Positions 57,855-64,000 of a stretch of DNA of 64,000 nt are shown here, in pieces. The translations under genes and the position numbers were made by a program. Position 1 is the stretch's first letter, and every line of letters begins with the position of its first letter. The stretch is from the NCBI RefSeq assembly GCF_036250735.1, contig NZ_CP109430.1:372001-436000 (forward strand), read 5' to 3'. Under the pieces are notes generated by a model. The model worked only from the letters and a program-made list of their open reading frames with translations, had not been told where the DNA came from and searched no databases. The stretch is from Streptosporangium sp. NBC_01495. Lineage in GTDB: Bacteria > Actinomycetota > Actinomycetes > Streptosporangiales > Streptosporangiaceae.

Positions 57855-58898
57855 ATGCAGTTGGCGAACACGTACATCAGCGGGGTGGGAGCCTTCCTCC
57901 CCCGGACCGTCGTCAGCGTCGAGAAAGCCGTCGCCAAGGGCTGGTACCCGGCCGAGGAGGTCGAGCTGCACAACCTGGCCGGGGCGGCGGTGGCCGGTGA
58001 CGTACCGGCTCCGGAGATGGCCCTGCACGCGGCGCGGAGCGCGCTCAAGCGCAGCGGGCGGGCGCCGGACGACCTGGATCTCCTCCTGTACGCCTCGACG
58101 TGGCACCAGGGGCCGGACGGCTGGCCCCCGCACTCCTACCTGCAGCGTCATCTCGTCGGCGGGGACGTCCTGGCCACCGAGATCCGGCAGGGCTGCAACG
58201 GGATGTTCATCGCGCTGGAACTCGCGGCCGGCCACCTGGACGCCGCTCCCGGCCGGCAGGCCGCCCTGCTGGTCGCCGCCGACAATTACGGCACCCCGCT
58301 GATGGACCGGTGGCGGATGGGCCCCGGCTACGTCGGCGGGGACGCCGCCAGTGCGCTCGTGCTCACCAGGGAGACGGGTTTCGCGCGCCTGATGTCGGTC
58401 TGCACGACGACGGTGACCGAGGCCGAGGAACTGCACCGGGGCAGCGAACCCCTGTTCCCCCCGGGCGTCACGGTCGGGCGCCGGATGAGCTTCGCGGCCA
58501 GGAACGAGCAGTTCCGGCAGCAGGTCATGCCCAAGGGCGAGGCCACCGCGGCGCTGTTCAAGATCCAGCGGGCGATGGTGGAGGTCGTCGAGCGCGCGCT
58601 GACCGAGAGCGGGATCGAGGCCGACGCTCTCACCCGGGTGGCGTTCATGAACTACTCCGAAGAGATCGTCGAACAGCGGTGCATGGCCATGCTCGACCTG
58701 CCCATGTCCCGCTCGACCTGGGACTACGGCCGCACCATCGGCCACTGCGGGGCCAGCGACCAGGTCCTTTCCCTCGACCACCTGCTCATGACCGGGCAGC
58801 TGGGTCCCGGCGACCACATGCTGATGCTCGGCACCGGGCCGGGAGTGACCGTCTCCAGCGCCGTGATCAAGATCATCGAAAATCCTCAGTGGGCCTGA
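57855..58898 (+). CDS. KAS III-like acyltransferase, 347 aa (second of two)
   Basis: Nearly colinear with the first copy (HQGPDGWPPHSYLQRHLVGG versus HQGPNGWQPQHYLQMHLLGG). Cys114 is kept (IRQGCNGMFIALELAAGH) and Asp302 lies in GHCGASDQVLSLDHLLMT, but the catalytic His position is occupied by Asn266 (RVAFMNYSEEIVEQ). Decarboxylative condensation is therefore unlikely and acyl transfer is the better guess, as for ChlB6-like enzymes that pass the aryl group to a sugar or alcohol. Twenty bases upstream of the PKS gene. Confidence 0.85.
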   Translation: MQLANTYISGVGAFLPRTVVSVEKAVAKGWYPAEEVELHNLAGAAVAGDVPAPEMALHAARSALKRSGRAPDDLDLLLYASTWHQGPDGWPPHSYLQRHLVGGDVLATEIRQGCNGMFIALELAAGHLDAAPGRQAALLVAADNYGTPLMDRWRMGPGYVGGDAASALVLTRETGFARLMSVCTTTVTEAEELHRGSEPLFPPGVTVGRRMSFAARNEQFRQQVMPKGEATAALFKIQRAMVEVVERALTESGIEADALTRVAFMNYSEEIVEQRCMAMLDLPMSRSTWDYGRTIGHCGASDQVLSLDHLLMTGQLGPGDHMLMLGTGPGVTVSSAVIKIIENPQWA

Positions 58899-58919
58899 AC
58901 CGAAGGGAAACGAACGCAG

Positions 58920-61900
58920 ATGGTCGACAGTCCGCGCGGAGTCCGGGTGGAACCAGTGGCGGTGGTCGGGATCGGATGTCGCCTTCCCGGCGACGTCCGC
59001 TCACCGGACGAGTTCTGGGACCTGCTGCGCGCCGGCCGGAACACGACCCGGCCGCTGCCCGCCGAACGCTGGCGCCCGTACGAGAACCGGAGCCCCGAAC
59101 ACGCCGCCGCACTGCGTGACGCCGTGCGTCACGGCAGCTTCCTGAGCGACATCGAGGGCTTCGACGCGGAGTTCTTCGGCCTGTCGCCCCGCGAGGCCGA
59201 GCTGATGGACCCGCAGCAGCGGATCCTGATGGAGACCGCGTGGGAGGCCCTGGAGAACGCCGGCCTGCCGCCGCACGAGCTGGCCGGCACCGACGCCGGG
59301 GTGTTCATGGGGGTCTGCACCGCGGACTACGGAGGCCGCCTCCTGGAGGACCTGCCCCAGATCGAGGCGTGGACCGGGATCGGCGCCGCGACCTGCGCCG
59401 TCGCCAATCGCATCTCCTACTCCCTGGACCTGCGCGGACCCAGCATGGCGATCGACACCGCCTGCTCGGCGTCGCTGGTCGCGCTGCACCTGGCCGCGCA
59501 GAGCCTGCGGCTCGGCGAGAACGACGTCGCCCTCGCCGGCGGCGTCAACCTGCTGGTCACCCCGGGCCAGACCCTCACGCTCGGTACGGCCGGAGCACTC
59601 GCCCCCGACGGGCGGTCCAAGTCGTTCGACGCGTCGGCCGACGGCTACGGACGCGGCGAGGGCTGCGGCGTGGTCGTGCTCAAGCGGCTGTCCGACGCGC
59701 AGCGCGACGGTGACCGGATCCTCGCGCTCGTCATCGGCAGCGCCGTGAACCAGGACGGGCACACCAACGGCATCATGGCGCCGTGCGGGGAGGCCCAGGA
59801 ACGCGTGATGGTCCGGGCCTGCCGGCAGGCGGGCGTCGCGCCGTCCACCGTCGACTACATCGAGGCGCACGGCACCGGGACCCGGCTCGGTGACCCGCTC
59901 GAGGCGGGGGCGCTCTCCTCCGTGTACGGCACGGGGCGGCCCTCCGGCGACCCGTGCCTCATCGGCTCGGTCAAGTCCAACATCGGTCACCTCGAAGGCG
60001 CCGCCGGCATCACCGGCGTCATCAAGGCGGTGCTCGCCCTCCACCGCGGTGAGATCCCCCCGAGCGTGCTGGACACCCTGAACCCGGCCATCTCATGGGA
60101 GACCTCGGGCCTGCGCGTGGTGACCGAACAATCGGCCTGGCCGGAGCGCGACCACCCCCGCCGGGCGGGCGTCTCCAGCTTCGGGTACGGCGGCACGGTC
60201 GCGCACATCGTGCTCGAGCAGGCTCCTCCGGCCCAGGAAGCGCCCCGGGGCGAGGGGACGGGGGAGCGGCTGTTCCCGCTGTCGGCCGCGTCGGAGCAGG
60301 CTCTGCGGCAGTACGCGGGCAAGCTCGCCGACCACCTCGGGAAGGGGCTCGACCTGGCGTCGGCGGGGCACACGCTGGCGCTCCGGCGCACCCATCTGGC
60401 CCGTCGCGCCGTCGTGGTCGGGGCGGACGCGGACGAGCTGGCGGCCAACCTGCGCAGGCTCGCGGAGGACGTGCCGGCCGAGGCCGTCCTCACCGGTGAC
60501 GTGCTGCCCGAGCTCGGCCCCGGGCCGCTCTGGGTCTTCTCCGGGCAGGGCTGCCAGTGGCGCGGGATGGGGCGGGAGCTGCTCGCCGTGCCGGAGTTCG
60601 CGTCCCTGGTCGACGAGGTGGAGCCGATCTTCGTCGAGGAGATCGGCTTCTCTCCCCGGCAGGTCCTGGCCGACGGCGATCTCGACACCATCGACCGCGT
60701 GCAAACCATGATCTTCGTGATGCAGCTGGGCCTCGCCAGGCTCTGGAACGCGTACGGGGTCGCTCCGAAGGCCGTCATCGGCCACTCCGTCGGCGAGATC
60801 GCGGCGGCGGTGACGGCCGGCGCGATGACCGTCGCCGACGGCGCCCGCCTGATCTGCCGCCGTTCCCGGCTGCTGCGCCAGGCCGAGGGCAAGGGGGCCA
60901 TGGTGATGGTCGACCTGTCCTTCGAGGAGGCGGCGGAGAGGCTGGCCGGCCGTACCGACCTGGTGGCCGCGATCTCGTCGGCACCCGGCTCCACCGTGCT
61001 GTCCGGCGACGTCGCCGCGGTCGAGGAGGTGGTGAACGAGTGGCCGGTCGAGGGCATCGTGGTGCGGCGGGTGGCGTCGGATGTCGCCTTCCACAGCCCG
61101 CACATGGATTCCCTGGCCGTCGAACTGGCCGCCGCCACCGCCGATCTCTCGTTCGGGGCGCCTCGCATCCCCATGTACACGACCGCGCTGGCGGACCCCC
61201 GGTCGACGCCCGTCCTGGACGGCGCGTACTGGGCGGCGAACCTTCGGGACCCCGTGCGGCTGGTCGCGGCGACGACGGCCGCGGCGCAGGACGGCTACCG
61301 GGTGTTCCTGGAGATCTCCCCCCACCCCGTGGTCGCGCACTCGGTGACCGAGACGCTCTCGGAGAACGGGTTCGAGGACGTGTTCGTCGGCACGTCACTG
61401 CGCCGGAACCAGCCGGAGCCGCTGACCTTCCTCATCGCGCTGGGCACGGCGCACTGTCACGGCGTCGACGTGGACTGGAGCCGGCTGCAGCCGTCCGGCG
61501 GCCTGGCCGATCTGCCGCCGTACGCCTGGCAGCACCGCCGTCACTGGCGCGAGGCGTACATCGGGGACGACAACCGAGGGCACGACGTGCACTCCCACAC
61601 CCTGCTCGGAGCCGGGAACAGCCTCGCGGGCAGCCGGACCCGGGTGTGGCGGACCAGCGTGGAGGACGTCAACCGGCCCTACCCGGGCAGCCACACGCTC
61701 AACGGGGTCGAGATCGTGCCCGCCGCCGTGCTGGTCAACACGTTCCTGCACGCGGTCGAGGACGAGGACGTCACGCTCACCGACGTGGAGATGACGCATC
61801 CGCTGATGACCGCGCAACGCAGGCAGGTCCAGGTCGTGCACGAGCCTCCGGCGGTACGGCTCGCGGCCCGTACGCCGGCCGGCCCCGACGAGCCCGAACC

Positions 61901-62726
61901 CGCCTGGCTGGTGCACGTCACCGCGGACGTGGCCGCTCCGGGCCAGGTGAAACCGGACGTGCTGCCGGACGCCGGCGCCCTCGCCCCGATCGATCCCGGG
62001 TTCGTGCACAAGCGGCTGGCCGCCGTGGGCGTGCCCTCGACGGGCTTCGACTGGACGATCGAGACGCTGCTGGGCGGAGACGGCGTACTGCGGGCCACGG
62101 TCCGCACCGAGGAGCCGGGGAGCTGGGCGCCGGCGCTGGACGCGGCGATGTCCGTGGCGCCCTGCGTGTTCCCCGGCGATCCGGTGCTGCGCATGGTCGT
62201 GCACATCGACGAGGTGGTGCTGACCGGCACGCCACCCTCGACGGTGATCATCAACGCGGCGGTGGACCCGGCCGCCGAAGACACCGTCCGGGTGCTCCTG
62301 GCCGACGTGGACGGCCGGGGGGTGGGACACCTCGCGGGACTCCGCTATCCGGTGATCGACGCGCCCGTCCCGGCCGAGGAGGATCTCGGGGGGCCCGCGG
62401 AGTCGTTCGCCGGTCTGGCGCCCGAGGACCTGCGCGAGCGCGTCCTGCCCGAGATCCGCGCGGAGATCGCGGCCGTGATGAGGCTGGCCCCCGAGGACCT
62501 GGCGACCCGGCGTCCCCTTGTCGAGCAGGGGCTGGACTCGGTGATGACCGTCATGGTCCGGCGGCGCCTGGAGAAGCGCTTCGGCCGCCGTCTCCCCGCG
62601 ACCCTGCTGTGGCAGCAGCCCACCATCTCCGCGATCGCGAACCACCTGGTGGAGCTTCTCGCGACCCCGAGACCGGACGTGGCGGCGGAGACCGTTCCCG
62701 AGGGCATCCCCGCGATCGGGGGCTGA
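58920..62726 (+). CDS. Iterative type I PKS, KS-AT-DH-ACP, orsellinic acid synthase type, 1268 aa
   Basis: Domains in order: KS 10-435 with Cys182 (DTACSASL), His317 (EAHGTGT) and His357 (NIGHLEG); AT 535-830 with Ser623 (GHSVGE) and AFHSPHMD; a DH/TH-like domain 885-1150 with the HxxxGxxxxP motif at His925 (HTLNGVEIVP) and an LDAA motif with Asp1074; one ACP with Ser1207 (GLDSVMTV). No KR, ER or thioesterase. Size and layout match AviM and CalO5, which make orsellinic acid from acetyl- and malonyl-CoA; a 6-methylsalicylate synthase would have a KR. Release is expected through the KAS III partners. Confidence 0.9.
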   Translation: MVDSPRGVRVEPVAVVGIGCRLPGDVRSPDEFWDLLRAGRNTTRPLPAERWRPYENRSPEHAAALRDAVRHGSFLSDIEGFDAEFFGLSPREAELMDPQQRILMETAWEALENAGLPPHELAGTDAGVFMGVCTADYGGRLLEDLPQIEAWTGIGAATCAVANRISYSLDLRGPSMAIDTACSASLVALHLAAQSLRLGENDVALAGGVNLLVTPGQTLTLGTAGALAPDGRSKSFDASADGYGRGEGCGVVVLKRLSDAQRDGDRILALVIGSAVNQDGHTNGIMAPCGEAQERVMVRACRQAGVAPSTVDYIEAHGTGTRLGDPLEAGALSSVYGTGRPSGDPCLIGSVKSNIGHLEGAAGITGVIKAVLALHRGEIPPSVLDTLNPAISWETSGLRVVTEQSAWPERDHPRRAGVSSFGYGGTVAHIVLEQAPPAQEAPRGEGTGERLFPLSAASEQALRQYAGKLADHLGKGLDLASAGHTLALRRTHLARRAVVVGADADELAANLRRLAEDVPAEAVLTGDVLPELGPGPLWVFSGQGCQWRGMGRELLAVPEFASLVDEVEPIFVEEIGFSPRQVLADGDLDTIDRVQTMIFVMQLGLARLWNAYGVAPKAVIGHSVGEIAAAVTAGAMTVADGARLICRRSRLLRQAEGKGAMVMVDLSFEEAAERLAGRTDLVAAISSAPGSTVLSGDVAAVEEVVNEWPVEGIVVRRVASDVAFHSPHMDSLAVELAAATADLSFGAPRIPMYTTALADPRSTPVLDGAYWAANLRDPVRLVAATTAAAQDGYRVFLEISPHPVVAHSVTETLSENGFEDVFVGTSLRRNQPEPLTFLIALGTAHCHGVDVDWSRLQPSGGLADLPPYAWQHRRHWREAYIGDDNRGHDVHSHTLLGAGNSLAGSRTRVWRTSVEDVNRPYPGSHTLNGVEIVPAAVLVNTFLHAVEDEDVTLTDVEMTHPLMTAQRRQVQVVHEPPAVRLAARTPAGPDEPEPAWLVHVTADVAAPGQVKPDVLPDAGALAPIDPGFVHKRLAAVGVPSTGFDWTIETLLGGDGVLRATVRTEEPGSWAPALDAAMSVAPCVFPGDPVLRMVVHIDEVVLTGTPPSTVIINAAVDPAAEDTVRVLLADVDGRGVGHLAGLRYPVIDAPVPAEEDLGGPAESFAGLAPEDLRERVLPEIRAEIAAVMRLAPEDLATRRPLVEQGLDSVMTVMVRRRLEKRFGRRLPATLLWQQPTISAIANHLVELLATPRPDVAAETVPEGIPAIGG

Positions 62727-62734
62727 GGCCGCCG

Positions 62735-62775
62735 GCCGGGCGGCCCGAGGGGGCGATCCCCTCGGGCCGCCCGGC
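62735..62775. terminator. Terminator 1 after the PKS operon
   Basis: 18-bp perfect stem GCCGGGCGGCCCGAGGGG with loop GCGAT, nine bases after the PKS stop. Confidence 0.85.
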
Positions 62776-62802
62776 TGAACCGCGCCGGGATTGCCGGAGG
62801 CC

Positions 62803-62834
62803 CTGACGTATCCCGACTTCTCGGGATACGTCAG
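62803..62834. terminator. Terminator 2 after the PKS operon
   Basis: 14-bp perfect stem CTGACGTATCCCGA with loop CTTC, 28 bases after the first hairpin. The tetraloop CTTC is typical of stable terminators. Confidence 0.8.
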
Positions 62835-62876
62835 TCGGCTTGTGGTGCCGCGTCATGAGCGGGCCCCTGCCTTCGC

Positions 62877-62941
62877 GGTTGGCCGGAGCCGCCGCGGTCG
62901 CATGGACGGCGGTTGGCCGGAGCCGCCGCGGTGGCATGGAC
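62877..62941. repeat. Two tandem 31-bp units
   Basis: GGTTGGCCGGAGCCGCCGCG continuing to CATGGAC occurs at 62877-62907 and 62911-62941 with one base difference and a 3-base spacer, upstream of the TetR operator. No known function. Confidence 0.6.
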
Positions 62942-62975
62942 ACGCGCGTTGTTTTCGGGGTCGGTCACTGGCGAA

Positions 62976-62999
62976 ACTGTACCGGTCAGCCGGTATAGT
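62976..62999. promoter_or_regulatory. TetR operator, palindrome over the promoter
   Basis: ACTGTACCGG, TCAG spacer, CCGGTATAGT: near-perfect 10-bp dyad. TATAGT in the right arm is a plausible -10 box, and the ATG at 63007 follows eight bases later, so the mRNA may be leaderless and the regulator self-repressing. Confidence 0.75.
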
Positions 63000-63006
63000 T
63001 ATGGCT

Positions 63007-63555
63007 ATGTCAAGACCGAGTTCGAAGGATCGGCTGCTCGACGCCGCCGCTGAGGTTCTGCTCTCCGAAGGGGCTGAGTCGCTCACACTTGAGGCCGTCG
63101 CCCAGCGGGCAGGCGTTTCCAAAGGTGGCCTGTTCTACCATTTCCCCACCAAGCAGGCGTTGGTCATCGCCATGGTCGAGCGGCTGACGAAGGCCTTCGA
63201 CGACGCGCTGGCCCAGGCGGGCAACGGGCCGGGTGACTTCCTGCGTGCCTATGTCCAGGCCACGATCCCCGAACGCCACACCACGACCGCTCCCGCCGAC
63301 CGCGTCACCGCGGCACTTCTGGCAGGCGTGCTGGTCTATCCGGCCGGATTGGAGCCGCTCCGCGAGCGGTTCGCGGCCTGGCAGGCCCGGCTCACCGAAG
63401 ACGGCATCGACCCGGCCGCCGCGACGGCCGTACGACTGGCCGTCGACGGCTGGTGGGCCGTCAGGCTGCTCGGACTGAGCGAACCGGGGCCGGAACTGCA
63501 CGAGCGGACTCGCCACTATCTCATGGAGGCGATCGACCGTGCTGCGCGTCACTAA
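63007..63555 (+). CDS. TetR-family transcriptional regulator, 182 aa
   Basis: DNA-binding domain SSKDRLLDAAAEVLLSEGAE, SLTLEAVAQRAGVSKGGLFY, HFPTKQALVIAMVERL is textbook TetR. The ligand domain (FLRAYVQATIPERHTTTAPA, ATAVRLAVDGWWAVRLLG) is of the TetR_C_37-like type often paired with DUF5360 membrane proteins. ATG 63007 preferred over 63001 by promoter spacing. It overlaps the membrane protein gene by 17 bases. Confidence 0.92.
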   Translation: MSRPSSKDRLLDAAAEVLLSEGAESLTLEAVAQRAGVSKGGLFYHFPTKQALVIAMVERLTKAFDDALAQAGNGPGDFLRAYVQATIPERHTTTAPADRVTAALLAGVLVYPAGLEPLRERFAAWQARLTEDGIDPAAATAVRLAVDGWWAVRLLGLSEPGPELHERTRHYLMEAIDRAARH

Positions 63556-63943
63556 GGCGTTGATGCTGGTGACCGACCTCAGCTTCGTGGTCTACTTCAC
63601 CGTCATCGGCCTGGGCCTGATCCCCCCGGAGTTGGCGTTCGCCGACTACGCCAACCCGTTGATGGTCGACTGGAACTGGTCTTTTCTCTGGATCGACCTG
63701 CTGGCCAGTGTCACCGGCCTGACCAGCCTCCACCTTCTGCGCCGTGGCTCGCCGAGCGGCCCGTCGCTGATGCTGGTCTCCCTTGTGCTGACGATGGCCT
63801 CCGGGCTCATGGCGATCGCGTTCTGGACCCTGCGCGGAGACTTCTCCCTGGCCTGGTGGATACCGAACCTTTATCTCATGTTCTTCCCCGTCCCGGGGAT
63901 CATCCGTCTCACGGCTCACACGAGGGATCGGCAGGAGCTGTGA
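63539..63943 (+). CDS. DUF5360 (YvaD-like) membrane protein, 134 aa
   Basis: GTG start inside the TetR gene. Four helices (LMLVTDLSFVVYFTVIGLGL, FLWIDLLASVTGLTSLHL, LMLVSLVLTMASGLMAIAF, WWIPNLYLMFFPVPGII) with the P-x-x-F-A-D-Y-x-N-P-L-M-V-D-W-N-W-S-F segment typical of DUF5360 proteins. Function unknown; likely the target of the TetR repressor. Confidence 0.85.
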   Translation: MLRVTKALMLVTDLSFVVYFTVIGLGLIPPELAFADYANPLMVDWNWSFLWIDLLASVTGLTSLHLLRRGSPSGPSLMLVSLVLTMASGLMAIAFWTLRGDFSLAWWIPNLYLMFFPVPGIIRLTAHTRDRQEL

Positions 63944-64000
63944 GGGGAAGCCCACCGTGTGGTGGAGACGCGCGATCCAGACATGCCGATGGGTGTCCAA

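Noticed and set aside
60093..61340. Long minus-strand frames inside the PKS gene
   Set aside because: Antisense shadow of a clearly functional KS-AT region.
1..64000. tRNA, rRNA, riboswitch, CRISPR array or prophage structural genes
   Set aside because: None could be recognised by eye on either strand; absence is not proof, a covariance-model search would settle the RNA part.

Overview
The window is high-GC DNA with strongly G/C-biased third codon positions, frequent GTG starts and stop/start overlaps of the ATGA or GTGA type. The gene content (PadR/DUF pairs, CU044_5270-type proteins, WXG/YbaB-like secretion genes, a PucR regulator, an iterative type I PKS, a CBM2 esterase) is that of a filamentous actinomycete, most likely near Streptosporangiales (Nonomuraea, Streptosporangium, Microbispora). 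That placement is inferred from gene content. I see no tRNA, rRNA or core housekeeping gene: this looks like accessory, chromosome-arm DNA with a dense record of transposition, deletion and gene fusion.

Layout. 0-9 kb is a graveyard zone: the 5' end of a membrane NACHT-type NTPase, a BP74-domain secreted protein, two other small secreted proteins, an intact ISL3-family element (4634-6345) next to remnants of lanthipeptide genes (lanB 3' end, lanC 5' end), and a chimeric gene in which two thirds of a tyrosine recombinase is fused in frame to the C-terminal half of a NACHT-family membrane protein. 9.2-18 kb holds a subtilisin-like S8 protease divergent from an ECF sigma factor/membrane protein pair, a CGNR regulator/GNAT/broken MFS group, and three copies of a short dispersed repeat that each lie where a gene ends or is cut. 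18-24.5 kb holds a secreted scabin/pierisin-like ADP-ribosyltransferase toxin with its presumed immunity partner, a facing WXG/YbaB pair, then a PadR regulator with a clear palindromic operator, its membrane partner and a MacB/FtsX-type ABC exporter.

24.6-30 kb carries a glycosyltransferase, a quinone oxidoreductase, a DUF6461-like gene and an ArsR/AHSA1/DHFR-like operon. 30.0-38.7 kb is bounded by two inverted copies of a 0.45-kb IS5-family deletion derivative whose shared 420-bp interiors look identical. Between them lie genes that read as one catabolic unit for a small cyclic nitrogen compound: a DUF1989 protein, an Old Yellow Enzyme, a CE4/PuuE-like cyclic amidohydrolase, a PucR regulator, an NCS1 permease and an asparaginase-like amidohydrolase. 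38.8-45.7 kb holds a Pr6Pr-like membrane protein, a TPR-AAA+ ATPase coupled to a TPR membrane protein, a second ECF sigma/membrane pair, a duplicated and fused fragment of the 26-kb oxidoreductase, and a methyltransferase flanked by integrase 3' ends. 45.7-48.8 kb is a three-gene recombinase operon with putative operators over its start. 49-53.6 kb is a CPBP protease/ABC-2 transporter operon divergent from a DesK/DesR-like two-component system.

54-64 kb contains a small secreted protein, a secreted esterase with a CBM2, and a four-gene aromatic polyketide module (two KAS III-like acyltransferases, a free ACP and an AviM/CalO5-type KS-AT-DH-ACP synthase). It closes with two strong hairpins and a TetR/DUF5360 pair with a palindromic operator. 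The two regions most worth following up are the IS-bounded catabolic cluster (30-38.7 kb) and the orsellinate-type acyl-transfer module (56.5-62.7 kb).
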